Below, piece after piece: positions 1 to 8,018 of a DNA stretch of 35,922 nt. This DNA is from a virus, in IMG/VR virus record IMGVR_UViG_3300009034_000126, positions 1 through 35,922 of that record. One strand, 5' to 3'. Each line of letters starts with the position of its first letter. The stretch's first letter is position 1. A program made the position numbers and the translations under genes. The notes under the pieces are model-generated. The model did no database searches, was not told the DNA's origin, and saw nothing but the letters and a program-made list of their open reading frames with translations.

Positions 1-490
1 GATGATGCAGTAACAAAAGGTGGTCAATATATTTATAGAGCTGCTGGAACAGATGTTCCTGTAACAGACGGTGGCACTGGTGCATCAACATTAGCTGATC
101 ATGCCGTTCTTGTAGGATCTGGTACAAGTGCAATTACAACGTTAAGTGTTGGATCGAATGGTCAAGTGTTACTCGGAGCAACTGGCGCAGATCCAGCTTT
201 TGCAACATTGACATCTGCAACTTCAACAATTGTATATACTCCAGGAGCTAGCTCTTTGGATTTGCAAACAGGCTCTATAGTATCCAAGTCGTTCCCAACA
301 GATTCAGGGACTGCAACTCCACAGTTAGGAGTGCTTACTCTTACAGGTGGTACAAACATTAATACATCAGGCTTAGCGGCTGCAGTAACTATCAATCTTG
401 ATAGCTCTCCATCTGTTTCAGGATCATTAACAGCTGGCACTGGAATAAGCGCAACAACTGGAAATATTACTGCAGACGCTGGCGATCTTG
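1..490. repeat. Terminal direct repeat, left copy
   Basis: These 490 bases recur exactly as 35433-35922. The reading frame of the fibre gene continues through the join, because 33780 and the second-copy equivalent of codon 1 are in phase. This indicates either a circular map or a true terminal redundancy. The copy lies inside a repeat-rich fibre gene, so part of the identity might come from assembly of internal repeats, but a 490-base exact match at both contig ends is typical of a closed phage genome. Confidence 0.93.
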
Positions 491-1008
491 TAGCAACACT
501 TGGAGCAGGAAATGTAGCAACTACGCTTACAGCTGGTACTGGAATAACCGCCACAACTGGAAATATAGCAGCTTCCTCTGGAAATGTTTCTGCGTCTGGT
601 ACAGTAACAGCTGGCACAGGAATATCTGCTACAACTGGAAATATATCAACTGCCTCTGGAAATATATCTTCGTCTGGTACAGTTCTAGCTGGCACAGGAA
701 TAACCTGCGCAACTGGAGATATAGCAGCTTCCGCTGGAGCAATAACTGCAAATACATATGTAACTGCTGGGTCTTATATCACAGCAACAACAGATGTAAC
801 AGGAAGAACGCTTTTTGCGAGCGGAGATGAAGGAACTGGACAAAACGGGATGGTTGCAGTTACGAATGTTGTTGATACAAATTTGAGTACAGGCACAGGT
901 ACGGTACTCATGAAAACTCCAATATCTGGAAATTCTGCGGGTTGGCTTAAGTTCTATAATGGAACAACAGTTATATATGTTCCGTTCTGGACGAATATTT
1001 CTCCATAA
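1..1008 (+). CDS. Long tail fibre, C-terminal part (continues from the gene starting at 33780)
   Basis: The frame is open from base 1 to TAA at 1006-1008 and is the continuation of the gene beginning at 33780. Joined over the terminal repeat the protein would be 886 aa. This part starts within the VPVTDGGTGAST repeat block and passes into four copies of a T-A-G-T-G-I-x-A-T-T-G-N-I motif, starting at bases 430, 529, 607 and 685. A distinct end domain from about base 780 finishes in VIYVPFWTNISP. Such Gly/Thr-rich repeats are typical of trimeric beta-structured fibre shafts. A hairpin follows the stop. The fibre call rests on repeat style and on the neighbouring paralogues; the receptor is unknown. 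Confidence 0.85.
   Translation, partial: DDAVTKGGQYIYRAAGTDVPVTDGGTGASTLADHAVLVGSGTSAITTLSVGSNGQVLLGATGADPAFATLTSATSTIVYTPGASSLDLQTGSIVSKSFPTDSGTATPQLGVLTLTGGTNINTSGLAAAVTINLDSSPSVSGSLTAGTGISATTGNITADAGDLVATLGAGNVATTLTAGTGITATTGNIAASSGNVSASGTVTAGTGISATTGNISTASGNISSSGTVLAGTGITCATGDIAASAGAITANTYVTAGSYITATTDVTGRTLFASGDEGTGQNGMVAVTNVVDTNLSTGTGTVLMKTPISGNSAGWLKFYNGTTVIYVPFWTNISP
430..760 (+). repeat. Short in-frame fibre repeats (TAGTGI-ATTGNI)
   Basis: Four copies of a unit beginning with (A)CAGCTGG or CTAGCTGG start at 430, 529, 607 and 685, giving spacings of 33, 26 and 26 codons. All are in frame with the fibre gene. The regular spacing suggests stacked beta-turns of a fibre shaft, and the copies are similar enough to expand or contract by recombination. 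Confidence 0.8.
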
Positions 1009-1020
1009 TAAATAAACAAA

Positions 1021-1047
1021 TTCCCCTTGCTTAAAAAGCGGGGGGAA
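1021..1047 (+). terminator. Hairpin after the long fibre gene
   Basis: TTCCCCTTGC (1021-1030) pairs with GCGGGGGGAA (1038-1047) over 10 bp including two G-T pairs, around a 7-nt A-rich loop. It lies 12 bases after the fibre stop. On the plus strand it is followed by A rather than T residues, so it may be a weak terminator or an mRNA-stabilising hairpin rather than a classical rho-independent site. Confidence 0.5.
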
Positions 1048-1122
1048 AAATATCTTGGATCTCTTCAGTCCAAATGATACGATTGCTCTAGCAATATTTA
1101 CATCTTAATTATAGGAGTTTTT

Positions 1123-1344
1123 ATGAATCAAAAAATGGTAGTTAATATAGAGATTGAAAACGGCGATTATACATTTGTGTTTTCTATGCCTACTGGCGCC
1201 TCTTATGGAGCTGCTTATGACGCAGCGCATGATGTTTTGAATGCTATTTTGGAAATGTCACAACAAGCAGCAGATCAAAAAAAACGAACCGAAGAAGTTC
1301 AAACTGAAGAAGTTCAAACAAAAACACCAGAAGTTGCTTCTTAA
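1123..1344 (+). CDS. Small hypothetical protein in the fibre module (73 aa)
   Basis: ATG at 1123 follows TAGGAG with good spacing. The N-terminal half (residues 1-30) looks like a small beta-rich domain. The second half is an acidic, probably helical tail ending in a tandem EEVQT-EEVQT repeat. No signal peptide or membrane segment is visible, and I do not recognise a family. Its place between the long fibre gene and the 107-aa gene suggests a role in fibre assembly or attachment, but only position supports that. Confidence 0.65.
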   Translation: MNQKMVVNIEIENGDYTFVFSMPTGASYGAAYDAAHDVLNAILEMSQQAADQKKRTEEVQTEEVQTKTPEVAS

Positions 1345-1369
1345 AAAGATTAACAAAAAAGGATAGATA

Positions 1370-1693
1370 ATGGCTCGATTAAAGCATGAAGCAGCCAGAT
1401 CGTTAGCTTCAGGTTCTATTGGTGCTTCATATTCTGCAATAGGAACTGTTTTTACCGATCCTATCCGAATGCTTTACATTGTTAACCTTACAGATGCTGC
1501 GCTTTGGTTTTCATTAGATGAGACTATAGATGGATTTGTTATTGCAGATAATGGCTATCTGATCTTAGATGTTGCAGCTAATGAAGCGACAAATCGCGGC
1601 TTTTTCATTGGGGAAAATCAAACCGTATATGTGAAAAGGTTGGGAGTTCCAACAACCGGAAGTGTATACGTATCTGCTTTTTATGGGGTTTAA
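1370..1693 (+). CDS. Small fibre-module protein, paralogue of the 4452 gene (107 aa)
   Basis: ATG at 1370 follows AAAAGGATAGATA. The protein is clearly paralogous to the product of 4452-4787. Both share RSLA-GSIG-SY, an IGT/A-T-DPIR/KPVR segment, NLTDA-L-FS, a YLI/LDV-ANE/KS block, RGFFIGE, YVKR and TTGSVY at the end. The predominantly beta pattern and the position just upstream of a large fibre gene in both places suggest a small virion protein, such as an adaptor, chaperone or cap for the following fibre. The function is inferred only from the duplicated gene pair (107 aa + 478 aa, and 111 aa + 627 aa). Confidence 0.75.
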   Translation: MARLKHEAARSLASGSIGASYSAIGTVFTDPIRMLYIVNLTDAALWFSLDETIDGFVIADNGYLILDVAANEATNRGFFIGENQTVYVKRLGVPTTGSVYVSAFYGV

Positions 1694-1705
1694 TGGGAGG
1701 ATATA

Positions 1706-3142
1706 ATGTCACAAGCGGGCAAATTTTTTCCAGGTGGCATAAGCATTCCAATTGACACCATAACCGGCGATATTGGAGGTGCAATTCCGCCTGATGGTGG
1801 AGGAAATGTAAACTTAATAGGCTCTGGGGTTGTTTTAGTTACTGGCAATGCTGGCCTTAATACTTTAACGATATCAATTACCGATCCTCTTCCTGTAGCA
1901 AATGGCGGAACTGGTCAAGCAACATTAACTGCAAATGGCGTTTTAGTTGGAGCTGGAGTTAATCCAATTACTTCTCTAGCGGTTGGTACCGATGGTCAAG
2001 TATTGCTTGGTTCAACAGGCGCAGATCCAGTATTTGCAGCACTAACTTCTTCTGGCGGAACAATTACATTTACTCCAGGCCCGGGCTCATTAAATCTTGA
2101 AGCGGGTGCAGCGGTTCCAATTTTATTTCAAACAGATTCTGGCTCTGCGACACCAGCTTTAAATGTTATTACCATTGCAGGCGGCACAAACATTAATACA
2201 TCGGGGGCTGCATCGACAGTAACAGTAAATCTTGATACAGCTGTATCTGGACTAACGTCTCTTGACATGGCAGCGGGGGGTCGTATAGGAACTGCAACAA
2301 GTGCAGGCAATACATTGCTTCTACAAGCTTATGATGTAGATGGAGCTGCCTATACAACATTCGCTACTCTTACTGCAAATAACACGCCTACAATGGATTT
2401 AGATGATTCTGTTACCAAAGCAGGACAATATATCTATAGAGCAGGTGGTACAGATGTGCCAGTAACAGATGGTGGCACTGGTGTATCAACATTAACAGAT
2501 CACGGTGTTTTAGTTGGATCTGGTACAAGTGCAATAACCGCACTTGGAGTTGGAACAGACGGCCAAGTGTTACTTGGTTCTACTGGTGCAGATCCCGTGT
2601 TTGCAACACTTACTTCTTCTGGTGCCACAATTGCGTTTACGCCAGGGGCAGGAACATTAAATCTTGAAACCGGTTCAACAGTTGCTGCTTCTTTTCCTAC
2701 AGATTCAGGAACCGCAACGCCATCTTCAGGAGTTTTAACAATCGCAGGTGGTACTAATATTAGTACATCAGGATCAGGATCTACTGTCACAATTGATTGT
2801 ACAGCTACTCCTGGTATGACATGGGTTGATGTAAGGAATCCTACTCAAGCAATGGCTGTAAATACTGGATATACGACAAATGATCCCTCAACTGTCACAT
2901 ACACGCTTCCTGCAGCGGCGTTACCAGGAGATCGTATTGCAGTAGTAGGTAATTCAGCTAATGGATGGACAATAGCACAGAATGCCGGACAAACAATTCA
3001 TTTTGTAAGTCAAGACACAACAACTGGTGTTGGTGGATCTCTTTCATCAACAAATAGGTATGATTGTGTTGAATTGATATGCACTTTTTTAAACACAGAA
3101 TTTGTAGTGAGACACGCTGTAGGAAATATTACGGTTGTATAG
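1706..3142 (+). CDS. Tail fibre protein with NGGTG repeats (478 aa)
   Basis: The start ATG at 1706 follows GGGAGGATATA. After an N-terminal segment (about residues 1-60, SQAGKFFPGG-ISIPIDTITGDIGGAIP) come two blocks with the VANGGTGQATLTANGVLVG / VTDGGTGVSTLTDHGVLVG motif. A C-terminal domain from about residue 370 starts WVDVRNPTQAMAVNTGY, includes a GWTIAQNAGQTI strand and ends GNITVV. The same N- and C-terminal domains occur in the 627-aa protein at 4797. The central part shares a 189-codon unit with the wrap-around fibre gene at 33780, evidence of gene conversion or duplication among fibres. It probably forms part of a receptor-binding fibre. Confidence 0.85.
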   Translation: MSQAGKFFPGGISIPIDTITGDIGGAIPPDGGGNVNLIGSGVVLVTGNAGLNTLTISITDPLPVANGGTGQATLTANGVLVGAGVNPITSLAVGTDGQVLLGSTGADPVFAALTSSGGTITFTPGPGSLNLEAGAAVPILFQTDSGSATPALNVITIAGGTNINTSGAASTVTVNLDTAVSGLTSLDMAAGGRIGTATSAGNTLLLQAYDVDGAAYTTFATLTANNTPTMDLDDSVTKAGQYIYRAGGTDVPVTDGGTGVSTLTDHGVLVGSGTSAITALGVGTDGQVLLGSTGADPVFATLTSSGATIAFTPGAGTLNLETGSTVAASFPTDSGTATPSSGVLTIAGGTNISTSGSGSTVTIDCTATPGMTWVDVRNPTQAMAVNTGYTTNDPSTVTYTLPAAALPGDRIAVVGNSANGWTIAQNAGQTIHFVSQDTTTGVGGSLSSTNRYDCVELICTFLNTEFVVRHAVGNITVV

Positions 3143-3151
3143 GAAAAATGT

Positions 3152-4066
3152 ATGGCAACCCAAAATGCAATTGATACTGGAAAACCGATAGAAGTCTCAA
3201 AAGGTGGTACGGGATCTTCTTCTCTTACTGCTAACCGAGTTCTTTTGGGAAATGGGACCGGAGCTATTGCGACAACAAATAGCGGCACAACAGGTTATCT
3301 TTTAGTTGGTTCAGGTGCAGCTCCAGCTTTTAGCAGTACAGCTGATAATGATTTTGCTTTTGATGGAGCTGTTGCTGGTGCAACAAGAACAGTAAGATCG
3401 CAAAACAAGAGTAGTGCAGCAAATTCAGATGCCCGGATTCAGATAACTGTCACTGGAGCCACCGGAGGTGATTCATATGTACATTATGAAATTGATGGTG
3501 CCGGTACAAACTGGGCTACTGGCTTGGACAATGGTGATTCTGATAAATTTAAAATATCTTCAGGCGGCACAATTGGAACAACTGATACTTTTGTTGTAAC
3601 AACTACTGGAGAAATTACAAAGCCGCTCCAACCTGCATTTTTAGCATATCTTGGAAGTACAGATTCAGATGTTACTGGTGATGGAACAGCGTATACTTTA
3701 GGGTCCGGAAATGCATTAACTAAAGTGTACGATCAAAATGTCGATTTCAATACGAATGGAACATTTACGGCGCCAGTTACTGGAAGATATTTTTTAACTG
3801 CTGCTTTAAGAGTGAGTGATTTAGCCATAAATCATACTTCTGGAGAGCTATATATTGTAACTTCAAATGGTTCATTTAAGCCTTGTTTGTATAATCCTGC
3901 AAATATGAGAAGTAATGATAATCTTCAAATGATTGGATCGATACAGTGCGATATGGATGCATCAGATACCGCAACAGTGCAGTGCATTATTTATAATGGC
4001 GCAAAGGTTGTTGATGTTACTTGGAATTCCAGAAATACGCATTTTTCGGGTAATTTAATTTGTTAA
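3152..4066 (+). CDS. Fibre protein with C1q-like tip domain (304 aa)
   Basis: ATG at 3152 follows AGGAAAAATGT. The N-terminal part has one GGTGSSSLTANRVLLGNGTG repeat. A middle segment (about residues 85-165) carries GGDSYVHYEI and DTFVVTTTGE. The C-terminal 140 residues read QPAFLAYLG, GNALTKVYDQ, FNTNGTFTAPVTGRYFL and DMDASDTATV, which matches the jelly-roll pattern of C1q/TNF-like tips (F-T-A-P-x-x-G-x-Y). Such domains are common at phage fibre ends and bind receptors. The 219- and 218-aa genes at 6687 and 7354 are essentially this middle and tip without the repeat. A short relic of another copy follows at 4081. Confidence 0.83.
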   Translation: MATQNAIDTGKPIEVSKGGTGSSSLTANRVLLGNGTGAIATTNSGTTGYLLVGSGAAPAFSSTADNDFAFDGAVAGATRTVRSQNKSSAANSDARIQITVTGATGGDSYVHYEIDGAGTNWATGLDNGDSDKFKISSGGTIGTTDTFVVTTTGEITKPLQPAFLAYLGSTDSDVTGDGTAYTLGSGNALTKVYDQNVDFNTNGTFTAPVTGRYFLTAALRVSDLAINHTSGELYIVTSNGSFKPCLYNPANMRSNDNLQMIGSIQCDMDASDTATVQCIIYNGAKVVDVTWNSRNTHFSGNLIC

Positions 4067-4080
4067 GGAGAAATTGTTAG

Positions 4081-4137
4081 GTTGATGTAGTAACTTTCAG
4101 GAAAGATCCGCATTTTTCTGGCCATTTAATATATTGA
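4081..4137 (+). pseudogene. Remnant of a C1q-like fibre gene end
   Basis: Nineteen codons read VDVVTFRKDPHFSGHLIY followed by TGA. They align with the last residues of the preceding gene, VVDVTWNSRNTHFSGNLIC plus stop, and with the ends of the 6687 and 7354 products. There is no start codon or upstream body. After the relic comes GAGGAG, as after an intact gene. The simplest reading is a deleted paralogue whose 3' end alone survives between 3152-4066 and 4147-4443. Confidence 0.75.
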
Positions 4138-4146
4138 GGAGATTGT

Positions 4147-4443
4147 ATGCAAATAAAAGTAGACGATGTAGAGCTTTATACGCTTTCAGAAACTCAAAAG
4201 AAAGTAATTAAAGATGAGATCGATTCGAATATTTTTGATGAAGATATGAAGCGTCGTCTTCAGTGGGTTCTTATACATAAATATGAGCAATGTTATAAGA
4301 GGTTGCGCGAAAAGTGGGAGCCAATTCTTATTGCTGATGGCGCAGAAAGCCTTCCTACTGATCCTGATGCTTTTGCGACTCTTGTATTTGCACATCCAAA
4401 TTATAAAGACAGAGCCTCACGAGAAGTCGAAATACAGCCATAG
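4147..4443 (+). CDS. Conserved-looking small phage protein (98 aa)
   Basis: ATG at 4147 follows TGAGGAGATTGT. The protein is mostly helical and charged: ETQKKVIKDEI, FDEDMKRRLQWVLIHKYEQCYKRLREKWEP, then DPDAFATLVFAHPNYKDRASRE. It is not a fibre repeat protein and has no membrane segment. From memory the central helix block resembles a small uncharacterised protein found in many marine podoviruses, but I cannot name a family. It is cotranscribed with the fibre genes, with an 8-base gap to the next gene, so a chaperone or assembly role is possible but unproven. Confidence 0.75.
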   Translation: MQIKVDDVELYTLSETQKKVIKDEIDSNIFDEDMKRRLQWVLIHKYEQCYKRLREKWEPILIADGAESLPTDPDAFATLVFAHPNYKDRASREVEIQP

Positions 4444-4451
4444 GATGTTTA

Positions 4452-4787
4452 ATGAGTCTTTCTATCCGTCTTATTCCTGAACCTGTGCGGTCATTAGCTT
4501 TTGGCTCTATTGGCGTAGCTTATATGGGTATAGGAACCGCCATTACAAAGCCTGTTCGCATATTTCATCTGCAAAATCTTACTGATGCAAATCTTATGTT
4601 TTCATTTGGTGGGGTTGATGATCATGTTGCAATTCCAGCAGGTGGCTATTTGTTGATTGATGTAACCGCCAACAAATCAAATGAGCGTGGATTTTTTATT
4701 GGTGAAGGTGAACGTATATATGTGAAAAGAATAGGAACGCCAACAACTGGTTCTGTATATTTGTCCACTTTTTATGGCGCAGACTAG
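4452..4787 (+). CDS. Small fibre-module protein, paralogue of the 1370 gene (111 aa)
   Basis: ATG at 4452 follows AGGATGTTTA. It aligns along its whole length with the 107-aa product at 1370-1693: RSLAFGSIGVAYMGIGTAIT, NLTDANLMFSF, GGYLLIDVTANKSNERGFFIGE, YVKRIGTPTTGSVYLSTFYG. It sits 9 bases before a large NGGTG fibre gene, as its paralogue does, so the two-gene unit was duplicated together. It is probably a small beta-rich virion protein acting with the following fibre. No catalytic motif is visible. Confidence 0.75.
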   Translation: MSLSIRLIPEPVRSLAFGSIGVAYMGIGTAITKPVRIFHLQNLTDANLMFSFGGVDDHVAIPAGGYLLIDVTANKSNERGFFIGEGERIYVKRIGTPTTGSVYLSTFYGAD

Positions 4788-4796
4788 AGGTTAATT

Positions 4797-6680
4797 ATGA
4801 GTCAAGCGGGAAGGTATTTTCAGGGAGCTGCACTTCCAATTTCAACGATCACTGGTGATGTTGGTGGCGCTGTTCCTGCTGATGGTGCAGGAAATGTAAA
4901 TTTAATTGGTTCCGGTGTTGTTTTAGTTACTGGCAATCCAGGGCTTAATACACTTATTATATCAATTACAGATCCTCTTCCCGTTGGCAATGGTGGTACG
5001 GGTGTAGCAACATTAACTGCGAATGCGCTTATTGTTGGGGCTGGTGTTAATCCAGTTGTATCTCTTGCTGCAGCAACAGATGGCCAGATTCCGATTGGAA
5101 GTACAGGACTAGATCCTGTAATTGCAAATATTACTTCTGCTAGCGCTACAATTTCAATCACTAATGGAGCAGGATCAATAGATTTAAATGTTGGTGGTAC
5201 TGTTGCAGTTTCATTTGATGGTGATTCTGGGACGGCAACGCCTGCGATTGGTGTTTTAACCGTTTCTGGTGGAAATAATATAACTACATCTGCAGCTGGC
5301 TCAACAATGACGATAAATGTTTCTGGAACGACACAGTATGCACTGCAAGTTGGAGATGCCACTGGAAGTCTAGATTCTCTTTCAGTTGGAGCTTCAAATA
5401 CAGTTCTTCTTGGAAGTACAGGCGCAAATCCCCTATGGAGCACTGCAACATATCTAGCAACTACATCTCAGGGAGATATTCTTTATAGCTCAAGTGATAA
5501 TGTTATCTCTGGGCTTACAAAAGATGCTACAGCAACTCGCTATCTTGCTAATACAGGTGCATCAAATAATCCGGCTTGGGATCAAGTTAATTTGGCGAAT
5601 GGTGTAACTGGAACTCTTACAGTCCCAAACGGAGGGACTGGTGTTGTTTCTCTCACAGATCATGGTCTCATGGTTGGATCTGGAGTTGGAGCAGTAACTT
5701 CTCTTGCTGAAGCGGCTGACGGTCAATTGCCAATCGGAAGCACAGGAAATGATCCTGTTATTTCAACATTAACTGCTGGAAACAATATAAATGTTACAAA
5801 TGCGGCTGGCTCTATAACAATAGATGTTAACGGAACAACTCAGTATGCAGTACAGGTTGGAGATGCTACTGGCAGTTTGGATTCATTGGCTATTGGAACT
5901 GCAACTCAAGTTCTTCAATCAGGAGGAGCTGGCGCCAATCCTGCATGGAGTACCGCGACATATCCGGCAACTACGGCTCAAGGTGATATTCTTTATAGCT
6001 CTAGCGCTAATACAATCGCTGGATTAACTAAAGATGCAACGGCGACACGTTATATTGCCAATACGGGAGCATCTAATAATCCCGCATGGGATCAAATAAA
6101 TTTAGCTAATGGGGTAACTGGCATTCTTACAGTGCCAAATGGTGGAACAGGAGTTGCTACATTAACAGATCATGGTATTTTGCTGGGCTCAGGTGTTGGA
6201 GCGATTACTCCATTGGGTGTGGCAACAAATGGTCAACTTCCGATCGGAAGTACAGGTGCAGATCCTGTACTTGCTACATTAACTGAAGGCGCAAATATCA
6301 CCATAACAAATGGTGCTGGGTCTATAACAATTAATGGCACTGCAGCTGGCGTATCATGGGCTGAAGTTACGAGTGTAACACAGGCTATGGCTGTCGACAC
6401 TGGCTACATAGCTAATAATGTTGCATTAGTGACTTTAACGTTACCCGATACCGCAGCGCTTGGATCTGTAATACGTGTTACTGGTAAAGGTGCTGGTGGC
6501 TGGAAGATAGCCCAAAATGCAGGTGAAACTATTTATTGGGATGAGGCAAGCGCTACTACAACAGGTGTTGGAGGATCTTTAGCATCTACAGATGATTATG
6601 ATTCTGTTGAGCTGGTGTGTATTACGGCAGATACGGATTGGGGAGTTTTGAGCAGTAAGGGCAATATCACAATTGTGTAA
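4797..6680 (+). CDS. Large tail fibre protein with NGGTG repeats (627 aa)
   Basis: ATG at 4797 follows AGAGGTTAATT. The N-terminal segment (SQAGRYFQGAALPISTITGDVGGAVPADG) and C-terminal domain (WAEVTSVTQAMAVDTGY to GNITIV) match the 478-aa fibre at 1706. The centre is longer, with three NGGTGV-TLT/SLT-DHG/ANA motifs. It also carries two copies of a block reading QYA-QVGDATGSLDSL-IG, GDILYSSS-N-I-GLTKDATATRY-ANTGASNNPAWDQ. These internal blocks are about 200 codons apart and point to in-frame duplication. It is a probable receptor-binding fibre; there is no C1q tip in this gene, but C1q-type genes follow immediately. Confidence 0.85.
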   Translation: MSQAGRYFQGAALPISTITGDVGGAVPADGAGNVNLIGSGVVLVTGNPGLNTLIISITDPLPVGNGGTGVATLTANALIVGAGVNPVVSLAAATDGQIPIGSTGLDPVIANITSASATISITNGAGSIDLNVGGTVAVSFDGDSGTATPAIGVLTVSGGNNITTSAAGSTMTINVSGTTQYALQVGDATGSLDSLSVGASNTVLLGSTGANPLWSTATYLATTSQGDILYSSSDNVISGLTKDATATRYLANTGASNNPAWDQVNLANGVTGTLTVPNGGTGVVSLTDHGLMVGSGVGAVTSLAEAADGQLPIGSTGNDPVISTLTAGNNINVTNAAGSITIDVNGTTQYAVQVGDATGSLDSLAIGTATQVLQSGGAGANPAWSTATYPATTAQGDILYSSSANTIAGLTKDATATRYIANTGASNNPAWDQINLANGVTGILTVPNGGTGVATLTDHGILLGSGVGAITPLGVATNGQLPIGSTGADPVLATLTEGANITITNGAGSITINGTAAGVSWAEVTSVTQAMAVDTGYIANNVALVTLTLPDTAALGSVIRVTGKGAGGWKIAQNAGETIYWDEASATTTGVGGSLASTDDYDSVELVCITADTDWGVLSSKGNITIV

Positions 6681-6686
6681 GGCGAT

Positions 6687-7346
6687 ATGGCTAAAAAAAA
6701 TGCAATAAATAACAAATCACAGGAGTTGACGGTAGATCCTGGAGCGTCTGGCGATTCGTTTGTTCAATTTGATATTAATACCACAGGTGAATTTCGCATT
6801 GGTGTTGATGACACGGATGACTCGTTTCGCATCTCACAGGGTTCCGCTTTAGGCACTAATGATACATTTGTCATGACTTCTGCTGGCGAGAGGACAATGC
6901 CTCTACAACCAGCATTTTTGGCCACTCTTAATACTCAAGATACTGATGCTACAGGCGATGGAACAGTGTTTCAGCTTGGAAGTGGAAATGCTTTAACCGA
7001 AGTATTTGATCAGGGTGGAGATTTTAACACCAATGGAACGTTTACCGCGCCAATTACAGGTAGATACTATTTACATTCAGCTCTTCTTATGGATGATGTA
7101 GCTGCAGCATTCACTACAGGAATAATGAGAATCGTAACATCTAATGCTACTTATTATTGTACATATTCTTATCCTGGCCAGGTTGCAGCGGTGAACGATC
7201 AGTTGTCATATTCTGGGGCAGTATTTGCCGATATGGATGCATCCGATACAGCAACTATTGATGTTCAGATTTCTGGTAGTACAAAAACAATAGACTTGCT
7301 TACTAACAATAGAGATACAAGGTTTACAGGATTTTTAGTTTGTTAA
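6687..7346 (+). CDS. C1q-like fibre tip protein (219 aa)
   Basis: ATG at 6687 follows AAGGCGAT. Residues 1-70 contain INNKSQELTVDPGASGDSFVQFDI and GTNDTFVMTSAGE. The rest is a C1q-like jelly roll: QPAFLATL, GNALTEVFDQGGDFNTNG, TFTAPITGRYYL, DMDASDTATIDVQ, ending RDTRFTGFLVC. It is a close paralogue of the next gene (7354) and of the C-terminal two thirds of the 304-aa protein at 3152. It probably supplies a receptor-binding tip, or a minor fibre that assembles on the 627-aa fibre. Confidence 0.8.
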   Translation: MAKKNAINNKSQELTVDPGASGDSFVQFDINTTGEFRIGVDDTDDSFRISQGSALGTNDTFVMTSAGERTMPLQPAFLATLNTQDTDATGDGTVFQLGSGNALTEVFDQGGDFNTNGTFTAPITGRYYLHSALLMDDVAAAFTTGIMRIVTSNATYYCTYSYPGQVAAVNDQLSYSGAVFADMDASDTATIDVQISGSTKTIDLLTNNRDTRFTGFLVC

Positions 7347-7353
7347 GGATTAT

Positions 7354-8010
7354 ATGGCTACTAAAAATACTATAAATAATAAATCACAAGAACTTACAAT
7401 AGATCCTGGCGCATCAGGAGACTCATTCATTCAATTTGATATCAATGGAACTGGTGAGTTTCGTATTGGTGTTGATGATGATGCAGGAGATGCTTTTAAA
7501 ATGTCTCAGGGATCATCACTGGGAACAAATGATACATTTGTTATGACAGCTGATGGTGAGCGAACGATGCCAATTCAGAGTGCATTTTTAGCATATTTAG
7601 GAACCACAGATACTGACGTTACCGGAGATGCAACAGTATTTACTCTCGGTTCAGGAAATGCATTAACTGAGGTCTTTGATCAAGGTGGTGATTTTAATAC
7701 GAATGGTACGTTTACTGCGCCAGTGACTGGCAGGTATTATTTGCAGGCTTCAGTTTTGTTTGGCGATGTTGTTGCTCAGGATCTATCACAGCTGCTATTT
7801 ACAACATCTGTGAATTATTATTCTCATTATACAGAAGCTGGAACTTTAGCGGCCGCCGATGATAAATATTTTCTTTTTGGTGAAGCTTTGGTGAATATGG
7901 ATGCAGCAGATACAGCAATAGTCAGAGTCAATTCATCTGGAAGCACGAAAACTGTGGATGTTTTGTCAAATAATAGAGATACAAAGTTTGCTGGATATTT
8001 AGTTTGCTAG
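7354..8010 (+). CDS. C1q-like fibre tip protein, second copy (218 aa)
   Basis: ATG at 7354 follows AAGGATTAT, 7 bases after the previous stop. It shares the whole architecture of the 6687 product: INNKSQELTIDPGASGDSF, GTNDTFVMTADGER, FLAYLGTTDTDVTGDATVF, TFTAPVTGRYYL, a variable middle and RDTKFAGYLVC. The two copies differ most in the region between the FTAP strand and the DMDA/NMDAADTA strand, where surface loops of C1q-like domains lie. That fits divergence of receptor specificity after tandem duplication. Confidence 0.8.
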   Translation: MATKNTINNKSQELTIDPGASGDSFIQFDINGTGEFRIGVDDDAGDAFKMSQGSSLGTNDTFVMTADGERTMPIQSAFLAYLGTTDTDVTGDATVFTLGSGNALTEVFDQGGDFNTNGTFTAPVTGRYYLQASVLFGDVVAQDLSQLLFTTSVNYYSHYTEAGTLAAADDKYFLFGEALVNMDAADTAIVRVNSSGSTKTVDVLSNNRDTKFAGYLVC

Positions 8011-8018
8011 AGGATCTT

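Noticed and set aside
162-695. Long minus-strand frames rich in Val, Pro and Ala opposite the fibre genes (also near 2128, 2500, 4820, 8186, 8516, 9519, 11099, 34397, 34964 and 35594)
   Set aside because: They are the reverse complement of Gly/Thr-rich repeat codons, repeat with the fibre repeats, and lack ribosome sites.
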